NCBI GenBank assembly: GCA_041392505.1
Contig: JAWKLX010000047.1
Location: 6,738-70,737 of the forward strand
DNA length: 64,000 bases
Direction: 5' to 3'
Source of the DNA: UBA6168 sp041392505
Lineage (GTDB): Bacteria > Bacteroidota > Bacteroidia > Chitinophagales > Saprospiraceae
Positions 1 through 8,211 of this stretch are shown piece after piece; positions within the stretch are counted from its first letter, which is position 1; every line of letters starts with the position of its first letter. The notes under the pieces are model-generated. The model was given only the letters and a program-made list of their open reading frames with translations. It was not told where the DNA came from and ran no database searches. The translations under genes were made by a program, and so were the position numbers.

Positions 1-627
1 AATGCCCATGCTCGCCAAATATTCCTTTCCCGCCTTTTTGTTTGCATCGGATACTTCGGACTTCCATTTCGGCAATTCTTTCATGGGTGGTTTTTCCACG
101 AAGGAATCGATCAAACCATCCTTATTCACCTTCATGATACCAAACGAAGTGGCATCTTTTGCCGTCACTGGTATGGTGGCGATGGTCACGTCCGCTTTCT
201 TTTGGATGTGATACCGAGCAAGTTCTTCAAAATCCATTTGGTACAACTGATCGCCAGACAATATCAAAATGTAATCATATTCATTATTGGTCAAATGCCT
301 CTTAGTTTGCCTGACAGCATCGGCTGTCCCCTGATACCATTTATCGCTTCCCTGAGTTTGTTCCGCTGCCAAGATGTCCACAAAACCAGAATTAAAGGCA
401 TCGAAATGATAGGTGTTCTTAATGTGCTGGTTCAATGATGCTGAATTGAATTGGGTCAGCACGAACATCCTCTTCACGCCTGAATTCAGGCAATTTGAAA
501 TAGGAATATCAATCAAGCGGTATTTACCACCAATGGGCACAGCAGGTTTAGATCTTTGTTCAGTGAGTGGGTAAAGCCTTGTTCCTGCACCTCCCCCGAG
601 GATAAGGCTTATCATTTTAATGACCAT
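1..627 (-). CDS. glgC: Glucose-1-phosphate adenylyltransferase, N-terminal part (cut by window edge)
   Basis: Makes ADP-glucose from ATP and glucose-1-phosphate, the committed step of bacterial glycogen synthesis in the cytoplasm. The translated start reads MVIKMISLILGGGAGTRLYP, the pyrophosphorylase nucleotide-binding loop. It continues with KPAVPIGGKYRLIDIPISN (substrate site), QGTADAV and YILILSGDQLYQMD (metal- and sugar-phosphate-binding stretch), all typical of GlgC. Only about 209 residues of a roughly 420-residue family are inside; the frame is still open at base 1. The ATG at 627 is chosen because GlgC proteins usually have four to six residues before the glycine loop; a second ATG lies at 615. 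No promoter motif is obvious in the 239 bases upstream. A related sugar-nucleotide transferase is the only real alternative. Confidence 0.93.
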   Translation of the reverse strand, partial: MVIKMISLILGGGAGTRLYPLTEQRSKPAVPIGGKYRLIDIPISNCLNSGVKRMFVLTQFNSASLNQHIKNTYHFDAFNSGFVDILAAEQTQGSDKWYQGTADAVRQTKRHLTNNEYDYILILSGDQLYQMDFEELARYHIQKKADVTIATIPVTAKDATSFGIMKVNKDGLIDSFVEKPPMKELPKWKSEVSDANKKAGKEYLASMGI

Positions 628-866
628 AAACGAAATTGTTAAGAGTTAATAAAATTGTGGATCGAAAAATTGAGAATATGTAGTTTCTGGAATCTGTACC
701 TTTTTATTGTCGCACCCATGTTGCGAATGGTAAAATAAATCATTTTTGTAAAACTATTTATCAAGAGAATACTAATTCTTTACCCAAGGGTAAAAAAAAA
801 CAAAAGTTATTCATTTTGTAGTTAGTGGAAGGGAACAACAGGTATTAGGCATTTTTTTTAGGAAAT

Positions 867-3800
867 TCACTCCGTCAGTCCCATCAATTCTTTGATCCTG
901 ATTTTAAAGACATACATGGGCGTCCTTTCATACAATTCTTTATACACATCGAGCGCCTTGGCCACAAAGGCCTTGTCAATTTTGCTCAGTTCAAAATACA
1001 ATGCGCCCCTGTCTCTTTTTGAAGAATTTGTTGAGAGAAGCGCATCCAGCGTCTTACGTGCCTTTTCAAATTTGCCTTCCGCCAAATCGATTTTTGCGGT
1101 AAGAAGTTTTGTATCAAAAAGAAGATCGGGATGATCCAGCTCTTTAGCCAGGCCCGAAGCTTCTTTTAAATTTTCGGTCGCTTTGCTAATTTTTCCTTGT
1201 GCCAGCAGAACCGTGGCTTTTTCAGACAGGCTTTGCCCAAGCACCAACTTGTTTCCAATATTTCTGGTCACGGTGATGCACCTATCGTAATAATCGATCG
1301 AAGTATTGAAATCATTTTTATAAAAATATATGTCACCTAGACTATTTAAAGCTTTTGCAACCCCTTTTCGATAACCTAATTCAATACTGATCTTTAGATT
1401 GGTCTGTAAATACTCAATGGCCTTATCGAATTCTCCCATAATACTGTACAATTCCCCAATCAAGCCGTTGGCGATGGCAATGCCCTGTTTGTCGCCAAGT
1501 TCTTCTACCAATACCAAGTCTCTTTGGAAATTTTGCATGGCCATGTCAAAATTGCCTTTCCGCTGATATACATTGCCAATAGAGCCAATGGCAATAGCCG
1601 TTAGTTGCTTGTTGCCCAGTTCTTCACTTAGTTCCAGCCCTTTCTCATAGCATTCCAAAGCATTATCAAAATCACCTTTTTCAAAATAAACGATACCCAT
1701 GTTTACATAAAGAGTAGCCATGCCTTGGCGGTCGTTCACTTTTTTACAAAGGTCGAGTTGGTTTTGTTGCCAGCGGATACCATCGTCATATTTACCTAAA
1801 TTCATATAGGTAAGTCCGAGCGTAGCCACTATCTGCGCATTTGACGAGGTATGTTTATATAATTGGGCAAGTTGGATACTGCGGATAAAATACAATTTGG
1901 CATCTTCATATTTCCCCTGCCTGAAATACAAAGTCCCCAAGTTTCCATAAACATTAGAAGTCCCCCGATTGTCATGCAGTGCCCCAAAAAAAGCTGCTGC
2001 CGTTTCAAGAAAGGAATCTGCCTCATCGTAATTGCCCTTAAGCATCATCAGGTAACCGAGTTGGTTATTGGCATTGCCGAGAAGGTTGCCGTTTTCAGTT
2101 TTGCGGGCCAGTTCGAGGGCTTTCCTATAAAGCTTTTCAGCTTGTTCCCAGTTACCAGTCATTTCGAGGATGCTACCTTTTTTCAGGAAAATGTCCGCTT
2201 CTTCCGAAATTTTCTTACCTCCTTTCCCCTCTTCTTTTTCCAGCAATTTCAACAACCTATCATAGCATTCAATGGCTTGTTCATTTTGATAAAATTCTCT
2301 CGAATGGTCGGCTGCTTTTAGAAGGTAATGCTTGAGTTTGGATAGCACCCCTGCTTGTTCGTAATGAAAAACGAGGTCCACATAATGTTGCTCAATGTTG
2401 GAGGCATAGAGCTCTTCAATAGCTTCGCCAATCAACCTGTGCAATTCTTTTAGCCGAGTTTTTAACTGCATGTCGTAGACCGCCTCCCTCAACAAAGCAT
2501 GGCGAAAGATGTAACGCAATTCGTTGACCGCCTGCCAGATCTGAGCTTTTTCCGCAGACTTGATCTGTTCCTTTAAAACAACATTGGAATTGCCGTTGTG
2601 AGGGGCAAATGCCTCACTGGTCCTCATTATTTCCGACAATATAGGCAGCTCAAATTCACGGCCTATGACGGCTGCTGCTTTTACGGTTTCCTTGACCAAC
2701 GCAGACAGCCGATCTATCCTGGCAGTCAGGATAGCTTGAATACTATCAGAAACCCGGACATTTTTGTCTTTGACCGTCCAATGATCGTTCACATTAACGA
2801 GTTGGTCACTTTCTAAAAAATATTCCAGTACCTGTTCTGCATAAAAAGGATTTCCATTGGTCGCCTTTAATAACAATTCTTGAAGTTCTTGCCCAATATT
2901 GCCCCCGAGCCTTTCCTCTGCGAACTGCCTAATGGCCTCCCCGTCAAGGATATTCAAGTCAATTTCTGAAGACTTAATATCATTTTTTTCCAATAAAGCA
3001 TTTTGAAAAAGAAGTGGTTTGTTACCCTCATCATCATACCGGGATGTAACAAGGAAGAAAATGGGGAAATTTTTCACCTGCCCCACCAAATCATTCAGAA
3101 ACTCAATGGAGCTTCTGTCAAACCAATGGCCATCCTCTAGTTCAATAACCATGGGCCGCAAAAGCGCTTCTGCCTTAAAAAGGCTGGAAAGGGCAGCCAT
3201 CGTGTTTTCGTATCGCCCCTTTGCATCTAAATTGTCCCAAAGGGAATTGCTCGTTTTGAGCGAGGTCAGGGCAGCCAGCACTGGTTTGGTACGAATAACC
3301 TCCCTTTTGATGCGGCTAGCTTCCTCGTGCTGAACGTACATAAACTCATTGACCAAGGTGCCAAAACGCCTTTCAAAATTGTCAAGGTTGGCGCTCTGCT
3401 GATTATCAGAAGATTGCCCAAAATAGTTTTTTAAAAAATAAATAAACGGGTTGAACGGTTTGCGGAGAATCTGATCGCTTTGGCAGGTAACCCACCGGAA
3501 ACGCTTTTTCTTTTTCAGTTGATTTTGGAGTTCATAAGCCAATCTGGTTTTACCTATCCCAGGTTCTCCATAAACATAAGTGACCGCGGGGGCAGGCTTT
3601 TCCATGGCTTCTATAGCTGTCTTGATCAGTTTTTTTATTTCAGCACTTCGGCCTACCATGACCCCTGAAAAAACTTGCCGATACTCTACATTCCTGCCAA
3701 CCAGTCGATAAGTAGGTATTTTGCCTTCTATGCCTTTATATATAATATCGCCTTTGTGCTCAAACAGAAATTGACGCTCTTTCTGAACCTCTTCGTCCAC

Positions 3801-4910
3801 CAATATCTCCCCCCAATCCGCCTTCATCATGATCCGAGCGGCAATGTTTACCCTATTTCCAACAGCAGCATACTGACACCGTTGCTGCCCCCCCACCATT
3901 CCTGTGTAAGCAGTCCCAGTAGCCACACCAGCTCTGCGGCGCAGCTTAGTTCTGCTTTCTAACGGCATCAGTTCTTCATTAAGAGACATTAAAAACTCAA
4001 TGGCTCTTTCATAATTATTTTCATAAGAAACGGGGGCCCCAAACAAAACAACCATTACCCCTCCTTTATCGGCAAATTCCATTTCTTTGAAATAGCCCGA
4101 AAAATTGGCGACTTGCTCCAGTACGATCCCTGAGAACTCATTTAAAGATTCAAAATCAGAAAGTCCCTCAAAAGAAAGGAAAACAGAAACAACTGTTCTA
4201 AATTCTCCTTTTTGGTTGAATTGGATAACCGACTCCGGCAAGAACCGACTCAGCACCGCCCTAGAAAGCGGGGGCGATGGAACAGCTTTATGGTTTTTGG
4301 AATCAAGTAGTTGGCTGTACTTATCTTGCTTGACTTTATAGTAGTCACCTTCTTCCAACTTCTCTAGCCCAACTTGATCTTTAAGCCTTTTCGCAAAATG
4401 GCCATCCACTATGATCTCTTGAGACGCTGCAAAGGACTGGCTATCAGCACATCCTAATATTGCTTGGCCTTTGAAATAAAACGACTTATTTTCTTTTCCA
4501 ACGATCCCCCACTCTATGGCCCCGTGAGAAATACCAATCTTTACTTTTATGTCAAATTCTTGAAATTTTTGGGAGGCTATTTCCAGTAACTGGAAATGCT
4601 TTGAGGCAATTGCGAGGACTTGTTCAGCAGTCAGGTCGGCCATGCTCGAGGGAAAAATGCCGAAATAGGCATCGCCAGCAAAATGGGGAATGAAACCACC
4701 TTGGTCGTACACCAAAGAGACCATCGGCTCAAATATGGCATTTAATATATCGGAAAGCCTTTCTGCCCCAGCCTTACCCTCTTTTAGTAAAGTCTCAGTT
4801 AGTTTGGTGAATCCAGATAAATCCACAAACAATGCAAAGCCCTCCAAGCGCCCTGTACTGGCATCGGCTTCAAACTGTTCCTGAATAAAATGTGGAATTA
4901 GGTTTCTCAC
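867..4910 (-). CDS. Soluble-adenylyl-cyclase-like protein: two class III cyclase domains, NTPase, TPR repeats
   Basis: Probable nucleotide cyclase with an attached STAND-like ATPase sensor. Domain order: cyclase C1 (about 20-200), cyclase C2 (about 235-405), P-loop NTPase with Walker A GEPGIGKTR at 448-456 and an acidic Walker B-like stretch MVIELEDGHW, then many TPRs from about 890 to the end. C1 has both expected metal-binding aspartates (FVDLSGFT, D30; FAGDAYFG, D80). C2 lacks them but has the complementary ATP- and transition-state-type residues (ADKGG, K282; VNIAAR, N355 and R359). One composite active site is therefore expected, as in mammalian soluble adenylyl cyclase (ADCY10), whose overall layout is the same. 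H76 and A155 stand where I place the animal bicarbonate-site lysine and arginine, by eye. Start is GTG; a stop lies just upstream in frame. The cyclic nucleotide made is inferred to be cAMP. Confidence 0.85.
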   Translation of the reverse strand: MRNLIPHFIQEQFEADASTGRLEGFALFVDLSGFTKLTETLLKEGKAGAERLSDILNAIFEPMVSLVYDQGGFIPHFAGDAYFGIFPSSMADLTAEQVLAIASKHFQLLEIASQKFQEFDIKVKIGISHGAIEWGIVGKENKSFYFKGQAILGCADSQSFAASQEIIVDGHFAKRLKDQVGLEKLEEGDYYKVKQDKYSQLLDSKNHKAVPSPPLSRAVLSRFLPESVIQFNQKGEFRTVVSVFLSFEGLSDFESLNEFSGIVLEQVANFSGYFKEMEFADKGGVMVVLFGAPVSYENNYERAIEFLMSLNEELMPLESRTKLRRRAGVATGTAYTGMVGGQQRCQYAAVGNRVNIAARIMMKADWGEILVDEEVQKERQFLFEHKGDIIYKGIEGKIPTYRLVGRNVEYRQVFSGVMVGRSAEIKKLIKTAIEAMEKPAPAVTYVYGEPGIGKTRLAYELQNQLKKKKRFRWVTCQSDQILRKPFNPFIYFLKNYFGQSSDNQQSANLDNFERRFGTLVNEFMYVQHEEASRIKREVIRTKPVLAALTSLKTSNSLWDNLDAKGRYENTMAALSSLFKAEALLRPMVIELEDGHWFDRSSIEFLNDLVGQVKNFPIFFLVTSRYDDEGNKPLLFQNALLEKNDIKSSEIDLNILDGEAIRQFAEERLGGNIGQELQELLLKATNGNPFYAEQVLEYFLESDQLVNVNDHWTVKDKNVRVSDSIQAILTARIDRLSALVKETVKAAAVIGREFELPILSEIMRTSEAFAPHNGNSNVVLKEQIKSAEKAQIWQAVNELRYIFRHALLREAVYDMQLKTRLKELHRLIGEAIEELYASNIEQHYVDLVFHYEQAGVLSKLKHYLLKAADHSREFYQNEQAIECYDRLLKLLEKEEGKGGKKISEEADIFLKKGSILEMTGNWEQAEKLYRKALELARKTENGNLLGNANNQLGYLMMLKGNYDEADSFLETAAAFFGALHDNRGTSNVYGNLGTLYFRQGKYEDAKLYFIRSIQLAQLYKHTSSNAQIVATLGLTYMNLGKYDDGIRWQQNQLDLCKKVNDRQGMATLYVNMGIVYFEKGDFDNALECYEKGLELSEELGNKQLTAIAIGSIGNVYQRKGNFDMAMQNFQRDLVLVEELGDKQGIAIANGLIGELYSIMGEFDKAIEYLQTNLKISIELGYRKGVAKALNSLGDIYFYKNDFNTSIDYYDRCITVTRNIGNKLVLGQSLSEKATVLLAQGKISKATENLKEASGLAKELDHPDLLFDTKLLTAKIDLAEGKFEKARKTLDALLSTNSSKRDRGALYFELSKIDKAFVAKALDVYKELYERTPMYVFKIRIKELMGLTE

Positions 4911-5041
4911 TGAATAGAAGCATTTGGTTTAGGTCTTGTGGGTTCTCAATGCTCAAAGTTAGTTAACGAGGGTTGACAAAATTAAACTATTGTCAATATT
5001 TCAAAAATGAGGCTGTCAATTCCCAACACTGCCTCTCGTCT

Positions 5042-6025
5042 TTAAAGTTGCCATGGAATCAGCTGCAAGGCCAGTGCTGTCAGGAAGATCAGGAAATGAA
5101 TCGATTCTGCCCATTGCCTCTTGAGCTCCGTGAAAGTAAACGCCAAGAAAACCCCAAGCGCCGGGGCTAAAAGAATAAAATGCTCAAGAGCAAGATTTTT
5201 TTGAAAGGCTGCTCCGAACAGTCCAGATATCATGACCCAATAAAGTATACTTATTTTCTTTTGCGCTTGAATGTTCCTTTTTGTTAAGTAACTACTGTTA
5301 TTCACTACTACAAAAAGAATAAGGGCTAAAAACAAAAGCGCTTTTACGTATCCGTTCCACCCTCCAATATCGCCTTCAACGCTCAAAAATGAAAGATTAC
5401 TGCCGAATTGATTCTCCCAAAAGAAGTCCAAACGATCAATAGCAAAGAAATAAAGCCCAACTAAAAAAAATGGTACCAGTAGCCCAATAATGACCATTAG
5501 CCGTTCCTTTAAATTAAAAGCCCGGAGAATGTTCAAACCAGCATTTATCAAAATGAAATAAAAAATAAACGGAGCGTAGAACAAACTGGCCACTCCTGTC
5601 CAAAAACCCACATTGAAAATTCTATCCGCACAGGAAGGCGATTTATAGGTAGAGAACAACTCTACCAATGCTATCAATATGAACGTATTCCCGATCAGCA
5701 CAGGCGACAGGTACAAAAAGTCAGGCAACAAGCAACAAACTAGCACATAAAAAACTCCTGGGAATAAGTTGACCTCATTTGACAACCTATTTTCAATGAC
5801 TATAGAGTTAATCAAAAAGCCTTGCGCCACCAATAAAAGGATAGCAATAAGGTGAGCTGTCAAGGTTTGCGAACCAATCCACTCGTACAATAACCCTCCC
5901 ATCAACCCCTCTCCAGAAGGGCTCCATTTAAACGGTGCCATAAAAACGGAAAATCGCAAGAGCAACACATACACAATGAGGAATATACTTGAGAACAACT
6001 GGTTGGTCCGAAAAAATGTCAGCAC
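5042..6025 (-). CDS. Multi-pass membrane protein, DUF6427-like
   Basis: A 327-residue integral membrane protein with about eight to ten hydrophobic segments, beginning MLTFFRTNQLFSSIFLIVYVL. It resembles the Bacteroidota family DUF6427, which has no known biochemical role. The recognisable points are the N-terminal RTNQLFS helix, the acidic LFSTYKSPSCADRIFNVGF loop and an even spread of helices to the C-terminus. It lies 131 bases downstream of the start of the cyclase gene on the same strand, so it is transcribed toward that gene, but no link in function can be read. Upstream lies the 1-kb repeat-rich non-coding stretch. The family name is recalled rather than tested; a membrane protein of unknown function is certain. 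Confidence 0.6.
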   Translation of the reverse strand: MLTFFRTNQLFSSIFLIVYVLLLRFSVFMAPFKWSPSGEGLMGGLLYEWIGSQTLTAHLIAILLLVAQGFLINSIVIENRLSNEVNLFPGVFYVLVCCLLPDFLYLSPVLIGNTFILIALVELFSTYKSPSCADRIFNVGFWTGVASLFYAPFIFYFILINAGLNILRAFNLKERLMVIIGLLVPFFLVGLYFFAIDRLDFFWENQFGSNLSFLSVEGDIGGWNGYVKALLFLALILFVVVNNSSYLTKRNIQAQKKISILYWVMISGLFGAAFQKNLALEHFILLAPALGVFLAFTFTELKRQWAESIHFLIFLTALALQLIPWQL

Positions 6026-6389
6026 TGGTAGGTGAATGTATAATGGTCAAGTGAAAGAAGAGAAAAAGTCATCTGGCCCGCCTCTCCATATTTGACCCAA
6101 AGGTATAAACAATGGTTTTTAGAAAAAAATATCCTCATTCCGCTTCACAGGCTTTTATCCGAGAAAACAAACCCATTTGGGTAGTTTTTATCAAATGCAA
6201 GCATTTTTGAATATCAAAATGATTTTTTTTTCAATAAAAAATCTCAAAATCATTGAACATTACAAAGTTTTTTCTCACAAATATTTGCAAAAACGAATAA
6301 CTCAAAATACACAAACAATTAGTAATCAAACTTTTAAACCTAAATAGCAATTTCAGTAAAACTAAATTTTCATTTCACAAAGGTCGATT

Positions 6390-6419
6390 TTTGTCCTTGG
6401 CCTTGGCAAATTATCGTTG
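6390..6419 (+). promoter_or_regulatory. Candidate promoter for the structured non-coding region
   Basis: TTTG at 6390-6393 is followed after 18 bases by TATCGTTG at 6412-6419, one base away from the Bacteroidota -7 element TAnnTTTG in its common form TATCTTTGC. Transcription would start near 6427 and run into the hairpins and repeats. Spacing is one base short of the usual 19 or more, so this is only a candidate. Confidence 0.35.
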
Positions 6420-6559
6420 CACATTTGTATCGTGATTAGTGATTAACACAAGAGATGATTGAAAAACGAAGAGATGATGGAAGAAGTGGAGAGTGTAAAA
6501 TGCCGATTAAAAGAATCGGCCACGGTTTGAAAATGTTCATGGGATTATAATTTGTTAAT

Positions 6560-6600
6560 AGCCAGTCGTCCCGACTGCGTCGGGACGGGCTGCTTTTTTT
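6560..6600 (+). terminator. Terminator-like hairpin after repeat copy 1
   Basis: CGTCCCGA (6567-6574) pairs with TCGGGACG (6580-6587). The outer AGCC/GGCT adds four pairs around a three-base bulge, and a run of seven T follows at 6594-6600. The same CGTCCCGA/TCGGGACG core recurs in the palindrome at 22.8 kb. Confidence 0.65.
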
Positions 6601-6655
6601 AATCCATGCTTCAAACCACTTGATAGAATATGTTCATGGGATTATAATTTGTTGG

Positions 6656-6698
6656 TAGTAAGCCCCCTCCCTCTAATCGAGGGGGTATTACTAACTTT
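6656..6698 (+). terminator. Strong hairpin after repeat copy 2
   Basis: TAGTAA (6656-6661) pairs with TTACTA (6688-6693) and, inside it, CCCCCTC (6663-6669) with GAGGGGG (6679-6685). A short CTTTTC follows. The stem is strong, but the T tract is poor for a terminator. Confidence 0.5.
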
Positions 6699-6953
6699 TC
6701 AAAGCCCATCTGAATAAAGATACGCATCAGCCTAAAAAAAAAGCCGATCAAAAGAGACCGGCCTTAAAAAATTAGTTCATGGGATACTAACTCTAACACA
6801 GAATTTCGCTAACAATATTTCATGGGATTAAAAAATTATCTTTCGCAAAAAGAAATAGGCTGATGCAAAAATACAAGGGACGCTGCAAATTTCAAATAAA
6901 GTAGCAAATTTCCCTAAAAGAATTCGTTTTTGGATATGTTCATGGGATTATTT

Positions 6954-6990
6954 AAAAGTCATGCTTGTTAGCATGACTTTTTTTATTTTA
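6954..6990 (+). terminator. Terminator hairpin after repeat copy 5
   Basis: Perfect 11-bp stem AAAAGTCATGC (6954-6964) with GCATGACTTTT (6971-6981), loop TTGTTA, then a T-rich run to 6990 on the plus strand. On the minus strand only four T follow, so it may also weakly end the gpsA transcript. Confidence 0.7.
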
Positions 6991-7038
6991 ATGAAATTGA
7001 TACGGCAACTCCCCCCACATGTTTCCTTTCCACTCGCT

Positions 7039-8085
7039 TTACATAAAATCTACATCAACATAATAAGGGTAGCGCATCAAATACTCAATTGCCTGTCGCA
7101 TATCATAAGCTTCATAAACCGCTTTGTACAGCATTTGAGTGATCGGCACGTGTAGCTTAAGGTGGTCAGCTAAATGCTTGGCAATTTTCAAAGTCCTGAC
7201 ACCTTCAGCCACTTCCGGCATATTGGCCAATATCTCTTCAACCTTTTTTCCTTCCCCCATTTGAAACCCTAAGTAGTAATTACGGCTATTATTGCTAGTT
7301 GCTGTGCAAACAAGATCCCCGATACCTGCAGTGCCCACAAATGGTTTCGGGGAAGCACCTAAGGCTTTTCCAAAATAAATCATCTCCATCAGCCCCCTTG
7401 TTATCAATAATGCCTGAATATTTTTACCCATTCCAAGGCCACCCAAGATCCCACTGCCAATGGCTATGATATTTTTTAGTGCACCGGCCAGCTCTGCCCC
7501 TAATATTTCGTATGTTCCAAACACTTGAAAGTGGCGGCTGCTAAGCACCTTTTTACCAAGATCAACTACCTCTTCAAACTTGCTCCCAATAACAGTTGCA
7601 GTTGGTTGCCCTTCATTAATCTCGCTAGCTAGGTTTGGACCGGATAGACACCCAACCCTAGCCACCACGGTTTCCTGTCTGATAACTTCGCTCATTGTAC
7701 ATACACTATTGCGAGTTATCCGTCCTTGCTGTAAATCCTCTTCGTCTAAGTTATGCAGGTCAAAACCTTTAGTGCCATGTATCAATAAATGATATGGGTG
7801 CAAAAATGGGGAGAGCTGTTTCATCGCTTCCCTAAAACTATCAGATGGGATGATTGGAAAAATTAGGCTGCAGTTCTCAGCCACTTCCTGGAGGTTGTTC
7901 GTGGCTTTGACGTTTTCAGACATTTTCAGGTTTAAGCCGGGGTGGATATGATCTTTGTTAATGACTTGGACAAGTTCTTCCTGCCTCCCATAAATTAACA
8001 CATCGGTATTGTGCGACAATAAGTTGGCGATAGCCGAACCAAAACTACCTGCCCCAATAACCCCTACTTTTGTCCTTTTATTCAT
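7039..8085 (-). CDS. gpsA: Glycerol-3-phosphate dehydrogenase [NAD(P)+]
   Basis: Reduces dihydroxyacetone phosphate to sn-glycerol-3-phosphate for membrane phospholipid synthesis. The N-terminus carries the dinucleotide-binding glycine pattern VGVIGAGSFGSAIANLL. Further family marks are the HGTKG stretch, the LSGPNLASEI motif, GALKNIIAIGSGI (with the catalytic-site lysine) and GTAGIGDLVCTATS...SRNYYLG, in the usual order. The ATG at 8085 is preferred because GpsA proteins begin a few residues before the glycine loop; the frame could extend to 8133 with 16 atypical residues. A TACTTTTG promoter element lies upstream at 8169-8176. It is probably a single gene, separated from the MFS gene by about 126 bases. 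Confidence 0.95.
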   Translation of the reverse strand: MNKRTKVGVIGAGSFGSAIANLLSHNTDVLIYGRQEELVQVINKDHIHPGLNLKMSENVKATNNLQEVAENCSLIFPIIPSDSFREAMKQLSPFLHPYHLLIHGTKGFDLHNLDEEDLQQGRITRNSVCTMSEVIRQETVVARVGCLSGPNLASEINEGQPTATVIGSKFEEVVDLGKKVLSSRHFQVFGTYEILGAELAGALKNIIAIGSGILGGLGMGKNIQALLITRGLMEMIYFGKALGASPKPFVGTAGIGDLVCTATSNNSRNYYLGFQMGEGKKVEEILANMPEVAEGVRTLKIAKHLADHLKLHVPITQMLYKAVYEAYDMRQAIEYLMRYPYYVDVDFM

Positions 8086-8168
8086 ATTCTGGAATTCAAC
8101 GTTTTGCTCAAAACCCGTTTGCCCTATGGCCAATTAATTCAGAACAACTTATTTTTCTGCAAAGTGGA

Positions 8169-8176
8169 CAAAAGTA
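8169..8176 (-). promoter_or_regulatory. Candidate -7 promoter element of gpsA
   Basis: The minus strand reads TACTTTTG, an exact TAnnTTTG match, 84 bases before the chosen gpsA start and just after the MFS stop. No good -33 TTTG is seen at the usual distance. Confidence 0.45.
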
Positions 8177-8211
8177 CATTTTTTCCCATAATGACTGTTA
8201 AATGAGGCTTA

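Larger units (their letters stand above)
6533..6950 (+). repeat. Five dispersed copies of a TTCATGGGAT(T)A motif
   Basis: Copies start at 6533, 6630, 6775, 6819 and 6936. The first two are identical over 24 bases (6533-6556 and 6630-6653) and the fifth matches the first 15 of them (6936-6950). The third and fourth keep only the core (GTTCATGGGATA and TTCATGGGATTA). All are in the same orientation with irregular spacing (97, about 145, 44 and 117 bases), which excludes a CRISPR. Copies 1, 2 and 5 each sit directly before a terminator-like hairpin. Confidence 0.8.
6026..7038. other. 1-kb gene-free region with hairpins and repeated motif
   Basis: No open frame here looks coding. Bases 6026-6380 are AT-rich with nothing recognisable. 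From about 6390 to 6990 the plus strand carries a promoter-like sequence, a small hairpin (GCCGATT 6502-6508 with AATCGGC 6514-6520), a second similar one (GCCGATC 6743-6749 with GACCGGC 6756-6762, one mismatch), five copies of a TTCATGGGAT motif, three terminator-like hairpins and a long-range pair GCATCAGCCTA (6724-6734) with TAGGCTGATGC (6856-6866). This looks like a non-coding RNA locus or a series of leader/terminator units. It lies between the divergently placed ends of gpsA (stop at 7039) and the membrane-protein gene (start at 6025). Confidence 0.6.

Noticed and set aside
6533..6653. Short peptides MFMGL encoded by the first two repeat copies
   Set aside because: Both read ATG-TTC-ATG-GGA-TTA-TAA, but five codons give no coding signal, there is no ribosome site, and the third and fourth copies break the frame.
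6533..6950. CRISPR-like array from repeated TTCATGGGATTA
   Set aside because: Spacing is irregular (97, about 145, 44 and 117 bases), the copies differ in length, and the intervals contain hairpins and terminators rather than unique spacers; no cas gene is nearby.
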